A DNA stretch of 64,000 bases from Desulfovibrio gilichinskyi (lineage in GTDB: Bacteria; Desulfobacterota; Desulfovibrionia; Desulfovibrionales; Desulfovibrionaceae): the NCBI RefSeq assembly GCF_900177375.1, contig NZ_FWZU01000001.1, positions 248,001 to 312,000 on the forward strand, given 5' to 3'. Both the position numbers and the translations under genes were made by a program. This document shows positions 18,454 through 26,811 of this stretch, in pieces; within the stretch, counting starts at the first letter, position 1, and each line of letters starts with the position of its first letter. A model generated the notes under the pieces. The model was not told the DNA's origin. It saw only the letters and a program-made list of their open reading frames with translations, and did not search any database.

Positions 18454-19566
18454 ATGAATAAAATTGCGATCATGCTTCCGCGCTTCAGCCGCTATGGCGG
18501 AGTAGAACGTTTTGGATATAATCTCAGTAAGGCTCTGGCTGAGCAAGGGTACAGTGTTGATTTTATTTGTTCCAGAGCTGAGGAAAATCCTCCGCAGAGT
18601 GTACAGGTTATTAATGTCGGACGTTACGGTTTATGCCGCGCAGGAAAGTTGTTGTGGTTTGTTGTAGCGGCTGAAGTGGCTCGTAAAAAAGGAAACTATG
18701 ATCTTTGCATTAGCCTTGGCAAATCACTTAATCAGGATATTCTTCGCATAGGCGGCGGTCCTCTTGAATCTTTCTGGAAGCTTTCACGTCGCGCATGGCC
18801 GTCAGGACTTGCCCGTTCATTTAAAATGTTTCGCAGACGCACTGCTCTTGTAAACCTGCTTATTAAATATATTGAAAAGCGTCAGATTGGCTCAGGTTGT
18901 CGCATGGTCTGTGTTTCGCATAGAGTTAAGGATTGGATGATCCAATCGCACCCAGACCTTATGGAGCGTGAAATAGAGGTTGTTTACAACAAGCCTGACC
19001 TTTCGCTTTTCTCCAGACCGAGCAAGAAGGCTAGAGCAGAGAGCAGAGCTGAATTTTCTTTGACTGATAAAGAGATTGTAATATCAACTGCCACCACAAA
19101 TTTTGCGCTTAAAGGCGTATCCAGTTTGATTAAAGCATTGGCGCAGTTACCTGAAAATTATTATCTGCACGTGGCGGGCGGGCGTAATCCTGCAAAGTAT
19201 CAGACGCTTGCCGAAACTCTCGGAGTTGCAAAGCGTGTCAGGTTTTTAGGTAAAATCACTGATATGCCGAAATTCTACGGAAGTTCAGATATTTTTGTTC
19301 TTCCTTCATATTATGATGCCTGCTCAAATTCTGTCCTTGAAGCTCTTGCCTGCGGACTTCCTGTTTTAAGCTCTCGTGACAACGGCAGCAGTTATTTTTT
19401 ACCGCCTGATAGAGTTTTTGATGATCCGTCAGATTTTATCAAAATTAAAGATATGATCGTAACGGCTGTAGCAGAAAGGGATGATGTTCCGTTTGAATGG
19501 CCCGAAGAAATTCCATGCGGAATTGAGCCTTATTTGAAAATGGTGAAGGAAATGCTTAAAAAATAA
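18454..19566 (+). CDS. Family 4 glycosyltransferase (WaaG/RfaG-like)
   Basis: The 370-residue protein has a GT-B fold. The N-terminal half begins MLPRFSRYGGVERFGYNLSKAL (glycine-rich acceptor loop). The C-terminal half has the donor-binding EX7E region: GSSDIFVLPSYYDACSNSVLEALACG near residue 275, followed by GLPVLSSRDNGS. This pattern is typical of LPS-core heptose/glucose transferases such as WaaG. The acceptor and sugar are not determinable. It stands alone and ends in a strong terminator. Confidence 0.9.
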   Translation: MNKIAIMLPRFSRYGGVERFGYNLSKALAEQGYSVDFICSRAEENPPQSVQVINVGRYGLCRAGKLLWFVVAAEVARKKGNYDLCISLGKSLNQDILRIGGGPLESFWKLSRRAWPSGLARSFKMFRRRTALVNLLIKYIEKRQIGSGCRMVCVSHRVKDWMIQSHPDLMEREIEVVYNKPDLSLFSRPSKKARAESRAEFSLTDKEIVISTATTNFALKGVSSLIKALAQLPENYYLHVAGGRNPAKYQTLAETLGVAKRVRFLGKITDMPKFYGSSDIFVLPSYYDACSNSVLEALACGLPVLSSRDNGSSYFLPPDRVFDDPSDFIKIKDMIVTAVAERDDVPFEWPEEIPCGIEPYLKMVKEMLKK

Positions 19567-19612
19567 TGCCTTCATAAACGGTGTATAAATTGATTTTATA
19601 TTTCTCAAAAAT

Positions 19613-19656
19613 TATGCCCCCTATCAAACTAAGTCGTTTGGCAGGGGGCATTTTTA
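19613..19656. terminator. Bidirectional terminator between the glycosyltransferase and hisF
   Basis: ATGCCCCCTATCAAAC pairs almost perfectly with GTTTGGCAGGGGGCAT, with a six-base loop and T-rich flank. It serves both convergent genes. Confidence 0.92.
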
Positions 19657-19676
19657 TTATCAAATTTTATAAACTG

Positions 19677-20456
19677 CTACCAAGTGCTGCGAGTCTTAAC
19701 ACCTTTTGAGGCCATGTATTCTTTCAGCTGAGGCAGAGTGTACTCACCGTAATGGACGATGGAAGCGATCAGGGCAGCTGATGCGCGGCCTTCAGTCACG
19801 GCGTCGACCATATGCTGGGGGTGTCCTGCGCCGCCTGATGCGATTACTGGAACCGTTACACTTTCAGATATAAGTTTGGTAAGTTCAAGATCGTATCCGT
19901 CTTTTGTTCCATCCGCGTCAATTGAGTTCAGGCAGATTTCTCCGGCTCCGAGAGCTTCGCAGGTCTTGGCCCAGTCAAGAGCATCTATGCCCATGAATTT
20001 ACGTCCGCCGTTGATGACGATTTCAAATCCTGAAGGAATAAGTTCTGATTTAGGAACTCTTTTAACATCCATTCCCAAAACGATGCATTGTGATCCGAAA
20101 GCGGCTGCGCCCTGACTGATAATGTCGGGGTTTTTTACAGCGCCGGAGTTAACTGATACTTTTTCTGCTCCGGCCAAAAGTACTGCTCGCATATCTTCGA
20201 CAGAGTTAATTCCGCCGCCGACAGAGAAGGGAATGAATATTTCAGAGGCAACGCGTTCTACAACATCAAGGAATATTCCGCGTCCTTCAGAAGAAGCGGT
20301 GATGTCGTAAAATACGATTTCGTCAGCTCCCTGCTCATAATACATTTTAGCTGTTGCAACTGGATCGCCGATATCAACATTATCTTTGAACTTAACGCCC
20401 TTGGTAAGGATTCCGTTGCGCACGTCCAGACAGGGTATGACTCTTTTGCTAAGCAT
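19677..20456 (-). CDS. hisF: Imidazole glycerol phosphate synthase, cyclase subunit
   Basis: The 259-residue (beta/alpha)8 barrel begins [15 protein letters not shown] with the catalytic Asp11. It also shows the [18 protein letters not shown] and SVNSGAV phosphate-binding segments and the second catalytic Asp in [12 protein letters not shown] (near residue 179). HisF joins ammonia from HisH to PRFAR, giving IGP and AICAR in histidine synthesis. It overlaps hisH by eight bases. AICAR is the monophosphate precursor of ZTP, sensed by the riboswitch upstream of glyA, a pleasing but unproven connection. Confidence 0.97.
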   Translation of the reverse strand: MLSKRVIPCLDVRNGILTKGVKFKDNVDIGDPVATAKMYYEQGADEIVFYDITASSEGRGIFLDVVERVASEIFIPFSVGGGINSVEDMRAVLLAGAEKVSVNSGAVKNPDIISQGAAAFGSQCIVLGMDVKRVPKSELIPSGFEIVINGGRKFMGIDALDWAKTCEALGAGEICLNSIDADGTKDGYDLELTKLISESVTVPVIASGGAGHPQHMVDAVTEGRASAALIASIVHYGEYTLPQLKEYMASKGVKTRSTW

Positions 20457-21087
20457 CGGAAGCCTCCTTGCAGTATTCGTAGAAATTGGAAAGAAGTTTC
20501 AGGCCGGGTGTTCCGCTTTTTTCAGGATGGAACTGCACAGCCCATAATCCTTCGCGTCCGTGCAGGGAACAGAAAGGGCGTCCGTAAGTTGTTTCGCCGA
20601 TAATAAATTTTTCTTCAGGAGCCGGATAATAGCTGTGAACAAAGTAAAAATATGCATCAGGGTCGATATCCTTAAAAAGAATGCAATCCTGCTTCAGTTC
20701 AATCTGGTTCCAGCCCATATGCGGTACACGGATGGGAATTCCTTCGTAATCCACCCATGAAGGGTTGAAGAGTCTGCATTCTCCGGGGATTACTGAAAGA
20801 GCTTTGGTGTCGTTTTCTTCGCTGTAGTCCAGCAGAATCTGACATCCAACGCAGATGCCGAGGAGCGGCTTGTTCTGCGCAACTAAATCTTTCAAACGTT
20901 CATCTAGGCCGCCGGAGGTAAGTTCGTCCATCGCCTGACCGGCTGCTCCGACTCCCGGAAAGATTATTCCGGTAGCATTGGAGAGAACGTCCGGATCGGA
21001 AGTAATTACGTTTGGAATGCCTAATTTGTTCAGAGCGCGCTGAACACTGGTTTGATTTCCAGCCTTGTAGTCAAGAATGGCCAGCAT
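20449..21087 (-). CDS. hisH: Imidazole glycerol phosphate synthase, glutaminase subunit
   Basis: The start at [11 protein letters not shown] follows GGGAG and gives 212 residues; an in-frame ATG five codons earlier overlaps that site. The class I glutamine amidotransferase triad is visible: Cys in [12 protein letters not shown] (near 81), and His and Glu in [10 protein letters not shown] (near 190-192). It supplies ammonia to HisF. The hisHF pair stands apart from other his genes. Confidence 0.96.
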   Translation of the reverse strand: MLAILDYKAGNQTSVQRALNKLGIPNVITSDPDVLSNATGIIFPGVGAAGQAMDELTSGGLDERLKDLVAQNKPLLGICVGCQILLDYSEENDTKALSVIPGECRLFNPSWVDYEGIPIRVPHMGWNQIELKQDCILFKDIDPDAYFYFVHSYYPAPEEKFIIGETTYGRPFCSLHGREGLWAVQFHPEKSGTPGLKLLSNFYEYCKEASDA

Positions 21088-21303
21088 GAGTTGGACTCCC
21101 ATTTTTTTATGTATCTATTGGTCCGCTAAAAAATCACAGTCAAAATAGCTGATTGCGAAAACATCATAAAGTAAGGATTTGGTCCTTCTCTTTATAAGGG
21201 GCTAGTAAAAAAAACGGAGGAAAACAAGAGAAAAGATGAATAGAATATATTTATTTTAAACGGAGAAGGGGTGTTAAGCTGTAAGTTTGATTTTACGTGA
21301 GTT

Positions 21304-22122
21304 TTATTTTGCAAGAATACGTAAATAAAGGTCACCCTTAACAGGGCCGAGTTGCCTGCCTTGGCCTTTCAGACGGATGGGCCTGCCGATGATGAAATCT
21401 CGCGGCAGTGTTATTTCAAGAGTTTTCGGTGTCTTCCGGAAACCCTGCTGAATGGTTATACGGATACTTCGGCCGGGGATAAGAGTTGATGCGGGAAAGA
21501 AAACTGTTTGTTCATCATCCATTTGTCCGCGTACCCACGACTTGATTCCGCCTAAAATACCGCGCGAAACATCAACTGATACAGATTTGTCACCCCAGTT
21601 CATGTTCAGCTTACGTTCTTTAGCTGTGCCCGGTCCATGTCTAAACGGTTTGTCTTTGCCTATCTGGCGGTAAATATCCTCGAAAACCTGTTTCGCAAAC
21701 GGGTCATTGAGGATGTCTTTGAGAACATCTTCTTCTTTCTGATAAAAAGATCTGCTTCTTTGGGCGGAAGTTGAACGGTTATTGTTTTGAGCATCAGCAC
21801 GTGCGGTTCGCTGCTGTTGCTGGTAAGCCTTTGCTCCTGCACCGGGTGAAGCTGTTTTCTGATCAGCTCTGGATGTGAAAGTTGACTTTTGTTCGTTGCG
21901 TGAAGCTCTTCCGGCAGAAGACGGCTTTTCGGAGTCTCCGCGCATTTCGTTTCTAAGAAAAACGTAAGCTTCGTTAACTTCTCGAAATTTTTGCGCCGCA
22001 TCAGGGCTTGGATTAAGGTCAGGATGCATTGTAAATGCCAGTTTGCGAAACGCTTTTTTTACGTCTGCAATTTTTGCATCTGAATCAATTCCTAATATTC
22101 TCCGTGCTTCCAGAAAATTCAT
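21304..22122 (-). CDS. DnaJ-type co-chaperone (J domain plus DnaJ C-terminal domain)
   Basis: Residues 4-65 are a J domain with the HPD motif in FTMHPDLNP (near residue 33), so it should stimulate a DnaK ATPase. Residues 65-130 form a low-complexity Ser/Gln/Arg linker. The C-terminal 110 residues resemble one DnaJ substrate-binding beta domain (VDVSRGILGG and the terminal GPVKGDLYLRILAK). The zinc domain and G/F region of classic DnaJ are absent, so it is closer to CbpA-like or specialised co-chaperones. It lies just upstream of hisH, in a 200-base spacing, and may be transcribed with the two genes behind it. Confidence 0.88.
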   Translation of the reverse strand: MNFLEARRILGIDSDAKIADVKKAFRKLAFTMHPDLNPSPDAAQKFREVNEAYVFLRNEMRGDSEKPSSAGRASRNEQKSTFTSRADQKTASPGAGAKAYQQQQRTARADAQNNNRSTSAQRSRSFYQKEEDVLKDILNDPFAKQVFEDIYRQIGKDKPFRHGPGTAKERKLNMNWGDKSVSVDVSRGILGGIKSWVRGQMDDEQTVFFPASTLIPGRSIRITIQQGFRKTPKTLEITLPRDFIIGRPIRLKGQGRQLGPVKGDLYLRILAK

Positions 22123-22126
22123 ATGA

Positions 22127-22564
22127 TTAATCGTCTTCAGTAATAAGTGCGTTTGGTGCTACTTCAGGGTCGTGCTGGCGTAACCCTTCGGCGCGAATGT
22201 ATTCTTTGCCTTGAATAACAAATTGTTCATGTCCTGCATCTTTATTAACACCCGGACAGTAATCCTGAATCATTTCCCAGCTTGTTTTGTCAATCAGATT
22301 TCCTCTGAAAAAAGGCCATGCTCTGCAAATATCCGGTCTGCCGGGGTGAATTCCGCAACCTTCAGCAAAAAAAATGCAATACCCGTCTTCTTTGCTTTTC
22401 AGACGGATTTTACCGTTTACGGTTTCGCTGTATTTTAAAACCATTTCTTCTTCTGACAGACCAAGGTGATCAGCCAGTCTTGAGCGGTCTTTTGGGGTCA
22501 TGATGATACCGCCTTCGCCCTGACAGCAGTGGCCGCATCTTTTGCAATCAAACGCTTCAATCAT
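22127..22564 (-). CDS. YkgJ-family cysteine-cluster protein
   Basis: The 145-residue protein begins with the CKRCGHCCQGEGG motif (CxxCxxCC) and has later cysteines in CIFFAEGCGIHPGRPDICRAWPF, the YkgJ/Fe-S-like pattern. The cysteines probably bind a metal or an Fe-S cluster; no activity is established. It overlaps the CoA-binding gene upstream by four bases (ATGA) and sits four bases from the J-domain gene, so the three form an operon. Confidence 0.9.
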   Translation of the reverse strand: MIEAFDCKRCGHCCQGEGGIIMTPKDRSRLADHLGLSEEEMVLKYSETVNGKIRLKSKEDGYCIFFAEGCGIHPGRPDICRAWPFFRGNLIDKTSWEMIQDYCPGVNKDAGHEQFVIQGKEYIRAEGLRQHDPEVAPNALITEDD

Positions 22565-22986
22565 AATTTCTTGCCTACAAGCCTTTTATGGTCAACCATT
22601 ATGCATCTGTCTTCAATCACAGTAATATCTTTCGCGCTTAATAGTTCCCGTGCGGCCGGGCTGTGTATGCCTTGCTGCATCCAGAAAACTTTTGGAAGCG
22701 TATTTAGTTTTAAACATTCTTCAGCATGTTCCGGGCAGAAGTCCGGTGCCCTGAAAACGTCTACCAGATCAATTCTTTCCGGAATATCAAGAATGGATTT
22801 ATAGGTTTTTAAACCCCAGACATCCTGTCTTTTAGGATGAACGGGAATAACTGTATATCCGGATTCAATCAAGTAGCGGCCAACCATATCAACAGGTCTG
22901 CCAGGTTTATCTACTGCCCCGATCACGGCTATGACCTTGACCTCACTTAGAAGCGAGGCTAACTTTTTTTCATCAAGTAACAACAT
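22561..22986 (-). CDS. CoA-binding-domain (YccU-like) protein
   Basis: The start at MLLLDEKKLA follows AAGGAG and gives 141 residues. The Rossmann-type CoA-binding fold is shown by IAVIGAVDKPGRPVDMVGRYL (near residue 17) and the VIPVHPKRQDVWG strand, as in YccU-type and succinyl-CoA synthetase-like proteins. A late LPKVFWMQQGIHSPAA segment matches the family. These single-domain proteins have no assigned reaction. It is first in the short operon with the YkgJ and J-domain genes. Confidence 0.88.
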   Translation of the reverse strand: MLLLDEKKLASLLSEVKVIAVIGAVDKPGRPVDMVGRYLIESGYTVIPVHPKRQDVWGLKTYKSILDIPERIDLVDVFRAPDFCPEHAEECLKLNTLPKVFWMQQGIHSPAARELLSAKDITVIEDRCIMVDHKRLVGKKL

Positions 22987-23175
22987 ATAACTTTTCTCCT
23001 TATGAAGGATAAGCTCGTGCATGCTACAGTAAAGAGGTCTGCCTTGCAAAGAGCACTTTTACGGTAACTTAAAATATGATTAACATTTTATTCAGGTTAC
23101 TCATTCAGCTTAAAAAAGTATATATTTTATAAGTAATTCAGAATTAACTTAATCCTGATAAGGAGATCTAAAGAC

Positions 23176-24405
23176 GTGAGCAATATTGTAAAAAATATAG
23201 CCGTTCCTAGAGAAGAACTTGAATTGCGCTGGGCTAAGGCAAGAAAATTTTTAGCTCAAACAGCTCCTGAAGCTGGCGGATTATTAGCATTTTCTAAATT
23301 ACAGATTTTTTATTTATCAGGAACAATTGTTAACGGAGTTCTTTGGCTGCCAATTGAAGGTGAACCTGTTCTTTTCGTTCGCAGGTCTGTTGAAAGGGCG
23401 CATATTGAAAGTTCAATTAAAAATATATGTGCATTCAAATCCTTTAAAGATCTTGCTCCACTTGCAAAAAATGCATGTCAGCCTTTATCGAGAGTTATCG
23501 GTGCTGAAACTGCCGGACTTACATGGCAGCTCGGCGAGATGCTTACTTCCAGAATATACGAGACTAAATTTGTTCCTTGCGATGAAGTTCTTGCTTTTTC
23601 ACGCTCGCTGAAATCTGAATGGGAACTTGCAATAATGCGCAAGGCCGGAGAGCTTCACAACATGGCTCTTGTTGATATTGTGCCGGAAGTTTTACTGCCC
23701 GGAATGACAGAACTTGAAATAGCGCACTTTATCTGGAACATCTTTTTTGAGCTCGGTCATCAAGGCCATATGCGGATGCAGGCTTTCGGGGAAGAAGTAT
23801 TTTTGGGGGTGGTTTCCGCCGGAGAATCAGGTGTATATCCGAACTCATTTAATGGCCCTTTAGGGATGCGCGGTGAGCATCCGGCATCTCCTTTTATGGG
23901 CAGCTCCACAAAAAAGTGGGAAAAAGGAAGTTTGCTTTCCACTGACGTAGGGTTTGTCATGGAAGGATACCATACCGATAAAACACAAGTTTACTGGTCC
24001 GGTTCAAAAGACTCAGTTCCATCCGAGGTTATGAACGCGCAGTCATTTTGTAAAGATATGCAGGATTTGGCCGCAGAGAATTTAAAACCCGGCGCACTGC
24101 CTAGTGATATTTACGCATTGGTCATGAGCGAAGCTGAAAAGAGCGGATATCTCGAAGGGTTCATGGGGCTTGGTGAGAGTAAAGTGCCTTTTTTAGGACA
24201 TGGAATTGGACTGACTATTGATGGATATCCACCAATAGCTAAAGGGTTTGATGTGCCTATTGAAGAAGGAATGGTCTTCGCGCTGGAGCCTAAACTTGGA
24301 ATCCCCGGTGTCGGAATGGTCGGAGTGGAAAATACTTTTGAAATTACAAAGGACGGCGCAAAATCCATCACCGGAAATAATTTCGATATGATTTTTATAG
24401 ATTGA
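23176..24405 (+). CDS. M24-family aminopeptidase (Xaa-Pro dipeptidase type)
   Basis: The GTG start follows AAGGAG. The 409-residue protein has a creatinase-like N-terminal domain (about 1-150) and a pita-bread C-terminal domain. The metal ligands are visible: two Asp in STDVGFVMEGYHTDKTQVYW, His in PFLGHGIGLTIDG, and Glu in FALEPKLGI and GVENTFEIT. It probably removes N-terminal residues before proline, or splits Xaa-Pro dipeptides, in the cytoplasm. It has its own promoter region and terminator. Confidence 0.93.
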   Translation: MSNIVKNIAVPREELELRWAKARKFLAQTAPEAGGLLAFSKLQIFYLSGTIVNGVLWLPIEGEPVLFVRRSVERAHIESSIKNICAFKSFKDLAPLAKNACQPLSRVIGAETAGLTWQLGEMLTSRIYETKFVPCDEVLAFSRSLKSEWELAIMRKAGELHNMALVDIVPEVLLPGMTELEIAHFIWNIFFELGHQGHMRMQAFGEEVFLGVVSAGESGVYPNSFNGPLGMRGEHPASPFMGSSTKKWEKGSLLSTDVGFVMEGYHTDKTQVYWSGSKDSVPSEVMNAQSFCKDMQDLAAENLKPGALPSDIYALVMSEAEKSGYLEGFMGLGESKVPFLGHGIGLTIDGYPPIAKGFDVPIEEGMVFALEPKLGIPGVGMVGVENTFEITKDGAKSITGNNFDMIFID

Positions 24406-24434
24406 TTTGTGAACTTAAGTTTTACTATTCAAAT

Positions 24435-24480
24435 AAAATCCCCTGAAACAGACGTTTATGTCCGTTTCAGGGGATTTTTC
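24435..24480. terminator. Bidirectional terminator
   Basis: AAATCCCCTGAAACAGAC and GTCCGTTTCAGGGGATTT pair with a short loop and T-rich flanks, between the convergent M24 peptidase and AMIN genes. Confidence 0.92.
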
Positions 24481-24506
24481 ATTAAATCGTGTTTCAACTT
24501 TATCAG

Positions 24507-25391
24507 CTACTTTACATCAATATTCAGACCTGTGTCAGTCTTAGAAATTGTAGGAGCAGGAGTGTTCCCCTTCAGGTCCATAACCATGCGTAATTTGTTT
24601 TCATAAATTCCGATTCTGAACCTGGAAAAAATAGGATTTTCAGGTCTCAACGTTGTTGGTCCGAAGTATTCCCATTTACCTATAACATCTACTACAAGCC
24701 TGTCAGGATTACGCAGGAAAAAGGATGTATAAGAAAGCGGCGAGCCTCCCATATCAAGGTTTATCCTCGTTTTCTTATCTATGTTCTTAAAGTATATGGA
24801 ATTAAGCCTTCCACCCTGAAGGCCTGTTTTGACAGGATTTTTTACTGCCGCTACATTTATTTCTGTTGCATTGAAACCTACTTCCGTAACTGTCGCGTTT
24901 TCTTGACTCGCGCCGGCCGTTCCGTTTGCTGTTCCGTTTACAACTTCAATTTCCGTAGCATTGTCTATTATTTCCGGCTGGTAGGTCGAAGTGGCATTAA
25001 GTTCACTTGTTCCGTTTACAGCCGTGGCAATTGCGATGGTTTCATTGTTCACGAGTAATTCTTCAGGATCTGCTTCAGAGCTCAGCTGACCTGTTGCAGG
25101 TGTTTCCTGCACTGCTGCCACCTGTTCCTGCATCAACCAATTTTTAGGGTTGATCAGGTCAGGATTAGCAATGGCAACTATTGCAAGTATTATCAGAATG
25201 TGAACAAGAGCCTGTTTGCTGGTAAAATAGTTGTTATATTTTCGAAAACTTCTACTGCACGAACCGCATGTAAATGATCTTACTGATGTCAGCAGCGAAA
25301 TAAATGCATCAGAAACCAATCCGCGTCTAAGATAGAGACGGTTGCTGTTGCAAAACGGGCACTGAATAATTTTTTTATTTTTGACGGGCAT
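24507..25391 (-). CDS. Zinc-ribbon, membrane-anchored AMIN-domain protein
   Basis: The 294-residue protein has an unusual layout. Residues 11-48 hold two CxxC knuckles (CPFC and CGSC), a probable cytoplasmic zinc ribbon. One membrane helix follows (about 62-78, LVHILIILAIVAIANP). Then comes a long Ala/Thr/Asn-rich linker (about 88-190). The C-terminal AMIN-like beta domain includes TRINLDMGG and DRLVVDVIGKW. AMIN domains attach envelope proteins to peptidoglycan or secretin machinery in the periplasm. The role is unknown. It stands alone. Confidence 0.8.
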   Translation of the reverse strand: MPVKNKKIIQCPFCNSNRLYLRRGLVSDAFISLLTSVRSFTCGSCSRSFRKYNNYFTSKQALVHILIILAIVAIANPDLINPKNWLMQEQVAAVQETPATGQLSSEADPEELLVNNETIAIATAVNGTSELNATSTYQPEIIDNATEIEVVNGTANGTAGASQENATVTEVGFNATEINVAAVKNPVKTGLQGGRLNSIYFKNIDKKTRINLDMGGSPLSYTSFFLRNPDRLVVDVIGKWEYFGPTTLRPENPIFSRFRIGIYENKLRMVMDLKGNTPAPTISKTDTGLNIDVK

Positions 25392-25490
25392 ACTGCACTA
25401 TAGTTTCGGTTACTTTAAACAACTTCAAGACTATGCGAAATAAACACCTTTTGCCAAGCGGAATCGGTGAATTATTCAGAAATAGATTTA

Positions 25491-26681
25491 TTACCCTGCA
25501 ATAGCTTCAGACATAATACATTCAAGGTCGTCTTGATCCATTTCTGTCGGAGTGAATGCGAAAAGTTTGCCCATTGTGGTCATTGCAATTTCAACGAGTT
25601 TAGGAACATCTTCTTCTTTTGCGCCGTAGGTTTTAAGTGATTCCTCAGCTAGACCGGTACGGTCGAGCAGGACGCGTAATCCTTCCAGAAACACTGATGC
25701 ACGCTGATTCTCATCAAATTCTGAAGTGTCGTACCCCATTGCCATAGCAAGATCTTCAAAGCGGTCAGGGCTGCCGGGCACAAGGCGTTTAAAGTATGGA
25801 AGTGAAAGTTTAGCAAGCCCCAGTCCATGCGGAAGATCAGGATACATTGCGCTTAAAGCGTGTTCCAGAGAATGCTGGGAGATACAGCGGGAAAGAGTTT
25901 CACACATACCGGCCGCGGTGCTGGCCCATGCCATAACAGTGCGTGCTTCAATGTTGTCTCCCTGCTCAATCGCCATCGGCAGATAATTTGTGATGAGATG
26001 AACTGACTCAAGGGCCAGCATATCACTCATCGGCTGATGCTCTGTTGAAACAAAAGTTTCGACAGCGTGGAAGAATGCATCAATTCCGGTATATGCCGTA
26101 GTGCGCGGCGGTACGCTGAGCATCAATTCGGGGTCGACAATTGACATGTACGGGAAAGTTGAATCGTTGCCGAGACTGATTTTTTCAGTGCCGCCGCTTT
26201 TGCTGATAACCGCCCAAGGATCGGCTTCTGTTCCTGTTCCTGCTGTGGTCGGGATAGCAATCAGCGGGATGGAAGGATTTTCAGCAGTAATTCCTCCGCC
26301 TGATCCGGCTTGAATGAAGTCCCAGCATTTACCGACGTTAGCGGTCAGCAGGGCAATTGCTTTTGCTGCGTCGATTGTGGAGCCGCCGCCGAGTGCAACA
26401 ATAAAATCGATATTTTTTTCGCGGGCGAATTTAGCTGCTTCGTCAATCTGATCTGACTTCGGATTTGGAGAAATATTATCAAAAACTATTGTCGCAATAT
26501 TTTGCCTGCCGAGTGCGGCCTGAACTTTATCAAGGTAGCCGTTGGTTATCATTGCGCCGGATTCACCGATTACGATGAGAGCCTTATTCCCTTTAGGAAG
26601 ATTAGGAGTAGTACCCAGTTCCGCAAGTTTGCCGGGGCCGAAAATAAGTCTGGTAGGGATGAAAAATTGAAAGTTAAGCAT
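25491..26681 (-). CDS. Iron-containing (group III) alcohol dehydrogenase
   Basis: The 396-residue enzyme shows the family pattern: the NAD-binding GGGSTIDAAKAIALL near residue 98, PTTAGTGTEADPWAVI near 148, and metal ligands in the GIDAFFHAVETF and SLEHALSAMYPDLPHG segments. Desulfovibrios carry many such enzymes for ethanol or 1,2-diol oxidation. The substrate cannot be read from sequence. It is monocistronic, with no dhaKLM linkage nearby (more than 11 kb away). Confidence 0.95.
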   Translation of the reverse strand: MLNFQFFIPTRLIFGPGKLAELGTTPNLPKGNKALIVIGESGAMITNGYLDKVQAALGRQNIATIVFDNISPNPKSDQIDEAAKFAREKNIDFIVALGGGSTIDAAKAIALLTANVGKCWDFIQAGSGGGITAENPSIPLIAIPTTAGTGTEADPWAVISKSGGTEKISLGNDSTFPYMSIVDPELMLSVPPRTTAYTGIDAFFHAVETFVSTEHQPMSDMLALESVHLITNYLPMAIEQGDNIEARTVMAWASTAAGMCETLSRCISQHSLEHALSAMYPDLPHGLGLAKLSLPYFKRLVPGSPDRFEDLAMAMGYDTSEFDENQRASVFLEGLRVLLDRTGLAEESLKTYGAKEEDVPKLVEIAMTTMGKLFAFTPTEMDQDDLECIMSEAIAG

Positions 26682-26811
26682 ATTGATCCTTAATTATTAT
26701 CATTCTGAAATTATAAGCCTGTTTGCTCAGCCAATGTATTTAACTGACACAGTCCCTCCCGTAAAGGGGCAGAGAGCAATAATAAAATCGATTCATGTTA
26801 AAAAAATAAGT

